From Cylicocyclus nassatus (Eukaryota > Nematoda > Chromadorea > Rhabditida > Strongylidae): a stretch of 64,000 nt of DNA. The notes under the pieces were generated by a model. It was not told the origin of the DNA, made no database searches, and worked only from the letters and a program-made list of their open reading frames with translations. Location of the stretch: NCBI GenBank assembly GCA_958299035.1, contig CATQJL010000112.1:68913117-68977116 (forward strand), given 5' to 3'. Position numbers and translations under genes: made by a program. This document shows positions 33,527-44,984 of the stretch, piece by piece. Each line of letters starts with the position of its first letter. Within the stretch, counting starts at the first letter, position 1.

Positions 33527-34592
33527 CTAGCTGGCTTACCCGGCTCCGCCGTATCCGGACCAAACTTGGCACACATACACTTCGGGCCCCGGCAAGTGTC
33601 ACAGTCCACTTTTCGTTATCGATCGATGTCGATTTTATCGATTTTATCGATTTTTTTTGTAAAGTTTGACCTGCGGGGCTGGGAGTTTGCACAGGGGGGT
33701 AATCGAGCATGCTGATTACGAACACAATATTAGTTTTCAGGATCGTCCATTACTTTTATCGATTTTATCGATTTTTTTTGTAAAGTTTGACCTGCGGGGC
33801 TGGGAGTTTGCACAGGGGGGTAATCGAGCATGCAGATTACGAACACAATATTAGTTTTCAGGATCGTCCATTACTTTTTCGATTTTATCGATTTTTTGAA
33901 AATTTGAGCTAGGGGGCTGGAATTTGGCACAGGAGTGTAATCAAGCACGCTGATCACCCCCCTTGGGGGTGATCAGCATGCTCGTTTACCCCCCTGTGCC
34001 AACTCCCAGCCCCCTAGCTCAAACTTTGCAAAAAATCGATAAAATCGATAAAAGTAATCGATAATCCTGAAAACCAATATTGTATTCGGAATCCCCATGC
34101 TCGATTACCCCCCTGTGCGAACTCCCAGCCCCGTAGCTCAAACTTTGCAAAAAAATCGATAAAATCGATAAAAGTAATCGATAATCCTGAAAACCAATAT
34201 TGTATTCGGAATCCCCATGCTCGATTACCCCCCTGTGCCAACTCCCAGCTCCGTAGCTCAAACTTTGCAAAAAAATCGATAAAATCGATAAAAGTAATCG
34301 ATAATCCCGAAAACCAATATTGTATTCGGAATCCCCATGCTCGATTACCCCCCTGTGCCAACTCCCAGCCCCGTAGGTGAACTCAGCAAAAAAATCGATA
34401 AAAATCGATAAAATCGATATCGATCGATGACGAAAAGTAGCCTATGACACCCGCCGGGGCCCGTAGTGTATGTGTGCCAAGTTTGGTCCGGATCGGTTCA
34501 GAAATGGAATTTTCTATTCGGAACATACGTACACACAGACAGACAGACAGACAGACATACAGACAAACAGACATTCAGCTTTATATATAAGA
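33527..34592 (-). mobile_element. non-autonomous Helitron with internal inverted tandem repeats
   Basis: Read on the minus strand it starts TCTTATATATAAAGCTGAAT and ends GGTAAGCCAGCTAG, with a CGGCGGAGCCG-type hairpin ~10 bases before the terminal CTAG. It sits between A and T, as Helitrons do. There is no terminal inverted repeat or target duplication. The interior holds ~120-bp units rich in ATCGATAAAATCGAT, arrayed in opposite orientations around a palindrome (GATCACCCCCCTTGGGGGTG, near 33954). A GTCT microsatellite lies near the 5' end. Unit 1 has the uninterrupted site near 16310. Confidence 0.8.
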
Positions 34593-34689
34593 TTAATAAT
34601 AATTAATAATTATTAGGAAAACTAGGTTGAGAGCAATGCCGAATAAGTCGCGATGACTAGCAAAAAAATAGTGCATCGGAAACTACGTT

Positions 34690-35022
34690 TCAGAATTGAT
34701 GCTTACTATGATTCGCCCTGTGTTTGCGAAACGTACGGAGCATGCCAACGGCCCGGTTGATATGGCGCCGCCGTCTTTGTTCCCTTGAACGATGGCGCAG
34801 AGCGAATAGCACTTCTTCGCGTGCAACCCATGAGACTAAACCCCTCTCCGGGACCGGCTGGTGATTGCAAAAATTACACGCGGATGTAGTAGCAATACTA
34901 CACGGAGAGCATTGCACACCCCCCAAGTGAAACTCGCAAGGCCGGTAGCAGCGCTCGTCCGCCGTTTCTTGGGGGCTCTCCGCCTTCTGAACCTCGAAAG
35001 AGGGAAGGGGGGTCACTCGCAC
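34690..35022 (-). pseudogene. Cys/His-rich segment of the LTR element, unit 2 copy
   Basis: One minus-strand frame keeps CYRPCEFH, CSPCSIATTSACNFCNHQP, WVAREEVLFALRH and an Arg-rich tail, ending at a donor-like A/GTAAGC (exon end about 34707). An in-frame TGA lies just upstream of the open stretch, so the N-terminal part seen in unit 1 is cut off here. Likely zinc-binding; the family is not recognised. Confidence 0.5.
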
Positions 35023-35159
35023 TCATACGTTAAGGGGTTTTGCAGCGCGAGAGTGAGCGAACAAACAAAGCTAACATATCGACGCGACGGTCGCGTTTGG
35101 AAACAAACATGGAAACACGAACATGGAAAGACGAAATGAATAGACCGGTCGCTAACTAA

Positions 35160-35797
35160 CTAATTCGCATGCAATCTAATTTACAAGCTACCTTAATTCG
35201 CGAATTCGCGCCGATACGGCACAAGGGCACAACCTCATGAGTTTTTGCTCATGTTACACCTGGCAATACGGTAGATACTACGCAACTCCACAGACACTTG
35301 GTCCACGTTCACTAACGCGTTTCTCACTTCTCAAAAATCATAAGCCTAGATACTACGCAACCCCACGGATACCTAGTCCATGATAAAAATACGCGTCCTC
35401 CCCTCCGCCATTACCACTGCAATCGCCTTACACAACTCAACTCCAGGATTTCAACCGGTGTGCACCATGCTCAACACTCGGCGGGGGCAATTCATCTCCA
35501 CTCAACTGGGGCCCAAAACCTCATCGTCGCAACAACACAAGAAAAAACACGAAATCGGCATGCGTTCCACAATACCATCCGTCGCGAACGGCTGCAGGGA
35601 GAGATTCCAACATGATACTAACGCAATTTAGTTACCTACCGCGCCGGGAGACTGAATAAAAGGCCAGTTTAAAAAGTCGGCCCTACAGGGCGGCGGCAAA
35701 CATACAAAACACACAAAAAATAAGAAAAAAAAACGAATCACTCACCCTTGGCGTCCGTCCATCCACGTCCTGCGATGGAAACCACTCGCTGCTACCA
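35160..35797 (-). other. 5' leader of the LTR element, unit 2
   Basis: No conserved frame. It contains the palindromic motif pair near 35270 and 35345 and ends at the PBS-like sequence against the LTR at 35798. Confidence 0.5.
35782..35797 (-). promoter_or_regulatory. primer-binding-site-like sequence, unit 2
   Basis: The minus strand reads TGGTAGCAGCGAGTGG directly after the LTR end. Starting with TGG is the rule for tRNA-primed LTR elements. Unit 1 has TGGTGGCAGCGATGG in the same place. Confidence 0.55.
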
Positions 35798-36108
35798 GTG
35801 AGCGTTAGCCCAGTGGAAACGGCTTAGAGTAATACAGCTGTCTTAACACCAGAATACGAAGCAGTTTACTATAGACGACACAGGCTGCAGTATAGAAATA
35901 TGACCATGAGTATCATAAGTCCTTGGTTGGTGACGACGGCTACACGACGGGGCAAACGTCCGCCCGGGGATGAGGAGAGCGCCACCGCTCGGGAGCTGGG
36001 ATCGGAACCCCTCTAGCATAAAGTTGCGATGCGGCCACGCCCTGAAATAGATGAGTCAGTAGGCTTAGATGTTAAGATAAAATTCCAGCGCGTAGCGCTG
36101 CTCTTACA
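35798..36108 (-). repeat. LTR (5' side), unit 2
   Basis: Direct repeat of 30021-30346, with a few small deletions. Confidence 0.8.
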
Positions 36109-36436
36109 TTCTAAGTTAAGTGTAATATGATGATTGGGTCTCGAAAAAGAGCATGGCCGCGCTAGAATTCCACTCTGACATCTTTACCGTCCTACTCGAT
36201 TTCCATGACGCCTCAGGATCTACACCAAGTTTCGCACGGTAGTCAGTTACTGTGCACAACAAGTAAAGACTCTATTATTAATCAATACTGTTTGGTTTGA
36301 ACTAAAGATTCCCTCTTTTTCTGCGTGTACACGCGCGTCCAGTTTCCATCCATATGTTAAAAGTGCGGTAACGAAGCCCTGAAACGGTGGGATTTTCGAA
36401 CAGCTTTGTTTCTTCGCAGAAAAGCCATTGTTACTA

Positions 36437-37433
36437 TTAGGTTGATGCATAATTCCTGCACCAAAATAGGTACAGACCGCAATAACTCGGAGTAATCCTA
36501 TATCCCAAGTAGGATTCGATGTATCATTTGATAGAGCAAACCTAGCTCTACAAGATAGTGCTCAAATATCTACACCAGCTTTGATCCACGCGAAGTTTTG
36601 AGCCAAAAACTGAAAAAAACCATGCGTCCGCAAACCTTAAGACAGATCTTAAAAAAATTGTAACTTCGTTCAAAAAGCTCATACAAATTTTCTTTCTTGC
36701 TCACGCGTAGACGTTCCACGTAAAACATTTATCTATGCGGTTGCTGTATTTTTTTCTCAAATAGGCGATGAAAAAAAGAAGTTTTTTGAAGTTTTTCATG
36801 TTTTTGCCAAATTAGTGCTGAGATGTTCTAGTATTAACAGTTGTATAGTACATGCCGTTAGCAGTGAAACTTTACATTTTCAGCCTTCTAGAACTGCTAG
36901 TTCGCGTGAAATAACGAATCTAGCTCTCCTTATCCAAATTTTTCTTGCCTGGTTGCTAAAAATTCGATATTTCTCGTGAACCAGCTGCTCTAAAAAGCTG
37001 AAAATTCACATTTACGCTTCTAAGGTCCTATAGTATACAACTGCCAGTGCTAGAACATCTCAGCATTGTTTTGGAAAAAACATGAAAAACTTCGTTTCCT
37101 CATCGTCTAGTTGAGAAAAAAATACAGCAACCGTATAGATAAATGTCTTACGTGGAACGTCTACGCGTGAGCAAGAAAGAAAATTTGTATGAGCTTTTTG
37201 AACGAAGTTACAATTTTTTAAAGATCTGTCTTAAGGTTTTCGGACGCATGGTTTTTTTCAGTTTTTGGCTCAAAACTTCGCGTGGAACAAAGCTGGTGTA
37301 GATATTTGAGCACTATCTTGTAGAGCTAGGTTTGCGCTATGAAATGATACATCGAATCCCACTTGGGTATAGGATTATTCCGAGTTATTGCGGTCTGTAC
37401 CTATTTTGGTGCAGGAATTATGCATCAACCTAA
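36437..37433. mobile_element. mariner-like MITE, ~1 kb foldback, TA target duplication
   Basis: Ends TTAGGTTGATGCATAATTCC in inverted orientation, flanked by TA (36435-36436 and 37434-37435). Most of the element is two long inverted arms. Unit 1 has the empty site near 22790. No transposase. Confidence 0.9.
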
Positions 37434-38184
37434 TAGTTTTGACATTGGCCAAGCAAACGAAAACTGAATGCAGCACGACCAATTTGAGCAATTTTTTAAC
37501 CTTGACTTTGAAATAAGCTGAATAATTGCTTCGCAAGCATCCGCATTTTGTACTTTTTCGAAAGTGACAGTGACTGAAAATTCTGCAAGATTTGTAACAA
37601 TTTGCTTTTTGCACTAAATTTGCAGCCATTTTCTCACTTCGTGCAAATGCGTTGCGGATAACATAGTGCGGATAAATTGCTAGGTTCTTTCACGTGCTGG
37701 GTTTTTTCATAGCTTACAGGGATGTCGACAGCCTGCACAAATTCGTTCCTTATACATGCTTGCTGCTTGAAGGGAGCCGGCTTTCAAGCAGCAATGGCTT
37801 TTAAAGCCAATTTGGTAACCGCCACATGGATATTGTTTGCCACTCAGGAATCTGTCTGCTAACAGCCGAACGCTCAATAAAAGGCTAGTTTTTATCAAAC
37901 TTACCAGCACACTTTAGAACGGATCGTGCTATTCAGAAGTTGCAGAGTCAATTTTTGAACTAGCTTTGAAAGTTCTAAAAATAACGATCTGCGGTGCCAT
38001 TGTTTTCGGTAATGGTGCGTTTACTTGCGTGGTTGGAAATGACATTTTTTAAATTCGAAGTCAAACTAGAGGTAACTTACAATCGATAAGTGTGCGCTCA
38101 TTTAGGACTTATGAATTGACTTACTTCAAGTGCAACACCAAACTGCTATTCATAGTTCTAATTCACTCCAGTAATCATCGATCA

Positions 38185-38289
38185 CGTTAGTGACAATCGC
38201 TTGGGGCCCTATTTTGAAGTAGCTCCACATCTATTATTTGGATATGGAGCAATAAAAGGACAAGCTGGTGATTCGGATAACAGGCGACC
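38185..38289 (+). promoter_or_regulatory. type 2 CAP promoter used by gene C
   Basis: CAATAAAAGGAC at 38250-38261 is 29-40 bases before the ATG. It matches the orphan promoter at 23617 better than those of A and B (GCTTGGGGCCC versus GGATAGACGTC blocks upstream). Confidence 0.6.
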
Positions 38290-40665
38290 ATGCTGTTGAG
38301 CTTGCTCCTCTTGGTAAGAAATGAGACTACATCGATTTATCAATAATTAGTGCCTACGTCTCTCAAACTTAAAAACTTTGCGACTTGATACGTTAACTTG
38401 TTAAATTTGTGACTCATTAACGATATGCGGAATGCGCATTCAGTCTCTCGGAAGTTTCTAGTTTCGTTTTATTGTTATCAGAATAATCAGTGACATACAG
38501 TTTAGAGTTAGCAGTTGTGACAATCATGATATTGTGAAAACTGCGGAGGAATAAGATTGTATAAAGTGCCATTCACGCCTGAACAAATGCGCGCTAGTTG
38601 AGAATGCTTGAAAAATAAGTCGGTTTGAAAGCTCGTGTCTTTTTGAAATCTAATCTGATTTCTTTCAATGTTTGCAAACGTTCTAAACAGTTTTCGTCTT
38701 TCAGAGCAGAATCTTCGTTTTTTCAACAATGGTGTCCCTGTTCTTATTTCTTTGATGTTGCTAGAACACTCTCAGACTCCTAACCATGATTTTTACCCAC
38801 CCTATTGCTATCTTTCAAAGTCTTTATTTCTAACTTTCAGAAGAGCTTTGATCGCTGTTGGATGGAGTAGACAAAATGCGAAACAATGAATTTTTTGGCC
38901 TTCGAGTGGCTTGCCAAAGTCATCAAAATAATTTTTTCTCCATTTTTGCGAAGTCGTGAAAAACACAAACGTTCCAAACACTAAATATCTCGATATCTGA
39001 AACTCCCCAAAAAGTGAATTATGATTGAATGTTATTATGACAAAGCAGATGTGTGTTTAGTTTAAAAACATTGAAATGTTTGAGGGCGCAGCTTGTGGTG
39101 CGTTAGAAAGTAGAATCACAATGATTCTATCCTCGAATCCCTCATAAATCAGGAAAAAAATCTTTGCCAGAAAGAGAGGCATGCCAATTTTCACTAAATT
39201 CTGGATTCTCTCAAGACAGCACGGTATTTTGACTCGTAAAGATATGCAACATGCGTATATACTCTGTGCCAATGTGAACTGATCCAAAGGAATTTCTCTT
39301 ACATTTTGAGTGCATATTGGAAAGACACCTACGTTGATATTGGATCTTCATGACCGACCAGAAAGCTCACATTGAGTTTTTTTGGTTTTAGTGATTACAG
39401 CTAAAGATGAGGGATTAGTCAACAAATTAATTTGCTGCTCTAGACAAACGAGTCGATTGCGTTCTCCAACATAAGTTTGTAGAGTGCGGTTGAAATATTA
39501 GAGGAAGATGGACTATTTGGATTCTTTGCATTTACCCAACCTACTGAAACATCACTTTTTGTTGGAGAAAGAAATCGCTTTAGAATTCATGGCTTTAGGA
39601 CTTGCCTGCAGCCATTTTGATGGCTGAGAGATCCGAAAAGGCTGCGGTTAACACAAACGTTGATCCTTTGCCAGGTAAAATTTTGTTGAACAACTTGTTC
39701 TAATTTGATTCCCTTTTGTCTTACGCGACAACTACAGCACTGCAAGCGCATCTCGATGTACCACCTCCCCCACACCCTCAAAGGGACAATAAGCAGAAAG
39801 TTTCTGCAGACAAACCAGAAACTATTGATTCGAGCAGACGAGATAGAACAACACTTCCGCCTCCAAAGCCTGGTGGAACACGAACAACTACTCCTCTTCC
39901 AACGACAACTAGCAAACCAGAACTTCCGACATGCAAAAAGGAGCGCATTTGTGACAGCAAGAGAAATAGTGAGGAATTCAGGGAGCTGGTCGTCGCTCTT
40001 CATAAGGAACTCAGGTAGACGCTGTTTCAGCATAAAATTCAAAACAATTACAAGATTAGTCATTTTACAACTTCCTCTATCACACTTCTCTTTTGCAGTG
40101 AGGAAAACGCGCTACTAAAAATTTACTTCTAGAAGAGAACTTGACGTCTATACATGGCATTACTCTGATGAAGGATTGAAGGAGCTGGACTTAGTAAGTG
40201 TTATAGAAAATGTAAGTTGTTGAAAAGCCATGTAAAGAGTACATTCGCAGACATATAACTGTACACTGGAGAAGTCGGCCTATCAACGGATACATGAGTG
40301 TAAAAAAGCACTCTATAGCAGTAAAACCCATAACAGTGCCGTGATAAGAAGACATCTTGGTCAAGAAAAAGTCTTAGCATTTCTGAAGGTTTGCTTTCTT
40401 GTTGGAGCTCTTCGAACGGAAAAAGGAAATCTCTTATTCAGGCGTTTTCCTACTGGCGAAATGGCAAAGAGAAAGGGACTAATGAAGACTTCAAGCCGCA
40501 TACCGAATATGACAAGGTGGAAGGAAAGTAAAAAGTTTTTTGTCTGAAAAAACTCCACTACAGCTCTCATGGGACTCATTGTCTGCAATTGGATGCGCCG
40601 TAAAACAATGCAAAAAGCGGGGTGAAAGATTCACCCTCGTGGATTGCAAATACGATTACAAGTAA
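38290..40665 (+). CDS. secreted CAP/SCP-TAPS-like protein, gene C (7 exons)
   Basis: Exons: 38290-38313, 39599-39674, 39738-40014, 40133-40193, 40251-40388, 40442-40516, 40564-40665. All junctions are in phase, giving 250 residues. Layout: signal peptide (MLLSLLLL then DLPAAILMA), Pro/Thr-rich linker, then the CAP-like part from CKKERIC (residue 99) to the terminal DYK. Against gene A the changes in the CAP-like part are mostly single substitutions (HEC for HDC, VIR for VVR). Intron 1 is ~1.3 kb and equals the sequence after the orphan exon of unit 1, whereas genes A and B have a different intron 1. Exon 1 therefore comes from the second promoter type. Canonical CAP active-site motifs are missing, as in A. 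Confidence 0.85.
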
Positions 40666-41235
40666 ATCATCTGTTGCCTCTGCATACTCGAAAAGCAAAT
40701 GTTTTCAGCACGCAAATGTTCTAGTGCCGGGATAACCTAAGCGCTACAAAGATGGACGGAAGCTTTGTCAAGAGCAAACAAATTTGTTCGATATTTTCTT
40801 GCACAGTTTTCAATTTTTCGAGTTAGATAGATAGTTCAGTAGAGTGATTCTTTGTAGAAGAAATATCCAAACATCTATTTTCTTTTTTCTGCTTGCGTTT
40901 GTACACCTTTCAACAATTAGGGTCTATGATTTCATAATGTTATATTTACAAAGCCAAGTTGAACTTTCAGAGCATCGAGTGAAAGGTTTTTTGGAGTTTT
41001 TTTATTCGGCTTGATCAAGACGGGATTCGGTAATATAGGTTGTTTGTACCTTACGACTTTTTTTGAAGGAAAAGAACACGGTACGATAAATTCGCCATTT
41101 CCACTGAAGGTAAGACATGGCTATGAAGAAGGTCGCTCTCAGTAAAAGCCGTTGAAATACGACCGTGAAAGAATCTACAGTGCCGACAGTAAACCAGGAG
41201 TTTGATCAATTACTACCATCGTCTTCTGGAAATTC

Positions 41236-41241
41236 AATAAA
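41236..41241 (+). terminator. candidate polyadenylation signal, gene C
   Basis: AATAAA in the conserved 3' block. Confidence 0.4.
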
Positions 41242-41419
41242 AACTGTCTCTTCGTCTCTTCGCAAGTTACGTCAGACGGTGGTCGCTTTTGGCTTGTATC
41301 GACTACGTAGCGGTAGCAGCTCTAGACTTTCCAACTCACCGCTTTTCTTACTGGCCTTGGCAAGGCTCGGCACAAGTTGTATCATTGATGTTTTGAAAAC
41401 ATTTGGACTTTGAAAGTAA

Positions 41420-41883
41420 TTTAAAAACTATATGAGTGAGAGTTATCAAAGAAAAGACCAAATGGTTCCTTTCTAGAAAGAACAAATTATCAAGGCGCTT
41501 GTACTAAAAAGGCATTTGCGCGAGGTGCAGATTGTTGGGAGTAAGAACGAATGAATTGAGATGGCAACGAAGAACAAACAAAGCGGCAATCATCGAATAA
41601 ATGGCAAACAGGCGCTAGTAGGTAATCGCGCCATCCCTCTTTGTCTGAACGGTTAGCTTGCCCTCATCTCGGTCAATTTGATGACGTCATACTTGTATCG
41701 GTCAGATCCTGAGTGAATTCGAGAACTTCTTTGCACTACAGAGAGTTGCCTCTTCATCTTTCAGATCTTTACCTCATTAAGGCTGGCTACTAGTAAACCT
41801 TTCAAAGTCAAAGCTCTTTCTTCTCATCATCTATAGACCAATTCGAATAAATTGCAGAGGACTGCTCTATTATCGGAGAATAA
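41420..41883. other. no gene recognised
   Basis: The end of the CAP 3' flank fades near 41600. The remainder shows nothing recognisable. Confidence 0.5.
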
Positions 41884-41885
41884 TA

Positions 41886-42564
41886 CAGGGTGTCCCAAAA
41901 AAATGTATCGAACGTTTGATCGTTAATATCTCTCTTCCCAAGAAGTCTTTCGCCTCGCTTCAGGTACCGTTTTGTAGAGCTGGCTTCAACTTAGATTTGC
42001 GTTATAGAACGAATCACTCATTTCTCTTCATTACTGTAGGATTACGGTAGAAACTTGAAACATATGATGTCAAGGTGGAAAAAGCTGCCGTTTCAAAATT
42101 TTTCAAAAATTGTGAAAACTTGTGTAATAGGGTTTTTATGGACGCTGAGTTCATTACTCAACTATTCACAAGATTACGAAGCTTTCTAAACGGTGTAATC
42201 GCACTTTTCAGGAACATTGAAAAAATGGCCACTACCTCTTACCTGGCATAACTCTTCAAAGAAGCATCATAATAAGTTGGGAACTTTACAGTTATAATCA
42301 GCAACTCTAATTAGCCTAGTGTAAAAGCTTTCAGGCTGTTTTGTTTCCTTTCTAAAGCAAAATATGGCCTTTCATTGCTTGAAACCCTCTTTGAAGTTTC
42401 TACCGTAATCCTACAGTAATGAAGAGAAATGAGTGATTCGTTCTATAATGCAAATCTAAGTTGAAGCCAGCTCTACAGATTGGTACCTGAAGCAAGAGAA
42501 AAGACTTCCTTAGAAGAGAGATATTAACGATCAAACGTTCGATACATTTTTTTGGGACACCCTG
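41886..42564. mobile_element. Tc1/mariner-type MITE, CAGGGTGTCCC ends
   Basis: Inverted ends CAGGGTGTCCCAAAAAAATG with TA on the left; the right flank is AA, probably mutated. The arms extend ~200 bp (shared AATCACTCATTTCTCTTCAT). Non-coding. Related to 49964-51109. Confidence 0.8.
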
Positions 42565-43815
42565 AATTATGCTATTTCAATGCTAGTAATGCACTACGAA
42601 CTATGAAGTTGTTCTTTGAGCTCCGTCCGTTCTGCTGCAACTGCAATGAGTCATACATTTCCTAATTCTGAATAATTTTTAAGGTGCCATTCGAAAAGCA
42701 AAGCAACTTCACAACAAGACGCTCAAGCTTTTGGTTCTGATTCGAACCACCTCGAGTCTGAAAGACAAAATCAAAAAGTTCTGCTGTTCGAAAAAATCAA
42801 AAAATCCATATCTTTGTTCAAGAAGGCTCTGTGAATTCTCCACTCGTCCGCGCAACTACTCTACACATCACCCATTCAAATGTGCCGTTGTTATAAGTCT
42901 CTCTTGGTTATAAATCTAGAAAACAAAAAATTACCCTGCTTTTGCCAAAGTGATGCGTTCTGCTCCCACACAGTATGTCCCAGTACTTGCATACTAGGAC
43001 AAGCTTGACACTTCCTTCCAACGGTAAAATGCATTTTCAATAAAACTAATTATTCAAGATTTGCATAAGACGAACGTCAAATTAAGACGGCTGGTTAGGC
43101 AATAGCATTTTATTTCATTTATTTCAGTCAACAATCTTTCAAGCAAGTAGTGTCTTTTCTAAACTGAAATAGACTGAGCAGAAAAAACCATCCAAACATA
43201 AAATAAAACGAATACAACAAACTATGGATGCAAACCAGAACAAACGGAGAACAGAATCATATTTCGAAATAATCTGTTTCTGTGGTATGACATTAGTCTC
43301 TTTGAAGATCATGCTTTTCTATTTTTCGTAGCATGCTTCATCACAAACTATTTGTAGGGAAAGCTGTGAAGCCCAACAGGTAATAGTCTTTTTTTTCCAT
43401 TCTTATTCATGAAATAAGTAGTACTTGTCCGAATGTATTTAGTTCGAGTATATACACCAAGCATGCGTCTGATCAAAATAAACTAGCTAGCATACCGCTG
43501 ATCAATATCGACATGAGATGATAGAACTAACCATTTCGTTCGTCTTTTACATAACATGTTACCAAATCATATTCACCTGGTACTCCTTAATTCTGAAGAT
43601 AAATACTGTAACTTGCATGTTCTTTTTCCAACACAGCAGGTAACAATCTGCAGGATAAACAATCGTTAAAATGTAGCCTGAAGTTGTTTATTTTATTCGT
43701 AATCAGCATGCTCGTAGATGTGCCTGTAACGGAAAATAGCTCATGACACTCGCTTTGCAATTGGATGTATGCAAATGTCCGATAGTTTTAGAGATGGCAC
43801 ACAAATATAACCTTT
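42565..43815. other. no gene recognised
   Basis: AT-rich. Short frames such as 42731-42913 lack domains, repeats or splice support. Confidence 0.5.
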
Positions 43816-43985
43816 GATTCAATTAATTTGGCGGCTGGAAGCAGAATCTTGTGACCTAAATGAGGCTTTTCGCGCCCGCCACGCACCTGTGTCTCTCTCG
43901 CGCAAATGCTCTCTGATCATTACCTAGCCTTGATTAGGTCATGAAGCCCCGCCTTCCCGAAGCCAAGCCAGTCGAATAAGTGGTA
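43816..43985. mobile_element. MITE related to 8125-8297
   Basis: The right end CCAAGCCAGTCGAAT and inner GGCGGGGCTTCATGACCTAA match the inverted ends of the unit 1 MITE. The left end is diverged. Confidence 0.6.
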
Positions 43986-44227
43986 CACATGTATGCATGA
44001 AGACACTCTGTTCCATACACAAGATAAGATATTCAAATGGTGAGATTTTTGAAAAAGGCTGATGGCCAGCAGTCGATAAAAACCTTAAAATTGATATCTC
44101 AGTTGTTCTCTTCACTACATGCTCAGCACTCTTGAATCAAATATTAGCCTCGGTGACGTTTCCGTCAGTTCACAGAAAGATGAATAACTTTGGAAAAGGC
44201 GGTCAGTGTCTAAAGATCACAAGAGGA

Positions 44228-44437
44228 TTAAAAATTGGGAAGTCGGATCAAATTTCTTACCAAATGGTGGCGGAAACACCATGAACAGAGACGTGGAATC
44301 CAGGTTTCTAGGTCTAGAGCTGAGCTCCCGTCTCCGACGGTGACGTTCATACTTGCTTTGAAATCAGCAAACTGACTCCTGTCTTTTCCATTCACTTTCT
44401 CTTTTTTTCTTCTTCTGAGAGTGGTTAAAAGGGTCAT
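44228..44437 (-). CDS. possible exon of an unrecognised minus-strand gene
   Basis: A minus-strand frame of ~69 codons opens MTLLTTLRRRKKEK and is followed by a strong donor-like TTG/GTAAGAAA at ~44267. If real, the exon would end there and splice toward lower coordinates. No homologous family, second exon or duplicate is visible. The coding call rests only on composition and the donor. Confidence 0.25.
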   Translation of the reverse strand: MTLLTTLRRRKKEKVNGKDRSQFADFKASMNVTVGDGSSALDLETWIPRLCSWCFRHHLVRNLIRLPNF

Positions 44438-44984
44438 CGAAACTTTGCTAGTAGAATTGTCGCTGATTACCGGCTATATCAGTATCCAAAAGGCAAATTT
44501 CGTGACATAACTGTCTCACGGATTTGATTTCTCCAATGATTCTTGCTTTTTAGTGTTACAAATCTCTCTACTTTCCTTAGTGCATTAGCTCAATAAGGAA
44601 ATCAGTTAACAAGAGATACAATTGGTTGCCTAGTTTAGTTTGGCTCTTATGACAAGAATTTATTGCATGCGAGAAGATCTAACAAAGCGCGTTACGAGAT
44701 CCCTATAGGGAAATAGTAGTCTTTAAATTGTACTTACTATGGATGTTTTGTTCTGGATAGTAAATGCGTAAAATGAAATGCTGAGAAAATTTTGTTAAAA
44801 AAGAGGTTAGGGAGACAAAAGGAGTTTTACATATCAAAAAAAATTGTGAGAAAAAAGGGGAAATTGAAGGAATAGAGCAGTGCTAGAAATACTGTGTTAA
44901 ACCACATAGTCCAGTAGCTTGTTTTGACTCAAATCAAGAAGTGCTCCGGTTATTCATTGGGCATAACTGGTATTCAAATTTATA
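44438..44984. other. no gene recognised
   Basis: AT-rich sequence with poly-purine runs. Nothing identified. Confidence 0.5.

Larger units (their letters stand above)
30021..36108 (-). mobile_element. LTR-flanked element carrying a UPF1-like helicase, unit 2 copy
   Basis: LTRs at 30021-30346 and 35798-36108, flanked by TTCTA at 30016-30020 and 36109-36113. Minus-strand order: 5' LTR, PBS-like TGGTAGCAGCGAGTGG (directly next to the LTR; its first nine bases would pair with an initiator-Met-type tRNA 3' end), leader with palindromic repeats, Cys/His-rich segment, helicase, polypurine tract, 3' LTR. A Helitron is inserted between the Cys/His segment and the rest. There is no gag-pol. Confidence 0.75.
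25355..39500 (+). repeat. segmental duplication unit 2
   Basis: Colinear with 5460-25350. Private insertions: the Helitron at 33527-34592 and the mariner MITE at 36437-37433. It lacks the PLE, the MITE 8125-8297 and the 16907-21500 insertion of unit 1. Confidence 0.85.

Noticed and set aside
34014..34361. 115-codon repetitive ORF
   Set aside because: It reads through the ATCGAT-rich tandem units of a Helitron. The unit length of ~120 bp keeps the frame open by chance.
33640..34430. Short-period repeats suggesting a CRISPR-like array
   Set aside because: The units are adjacent without unique spacers, lie in opposite orientations and sit within Helitron ends.
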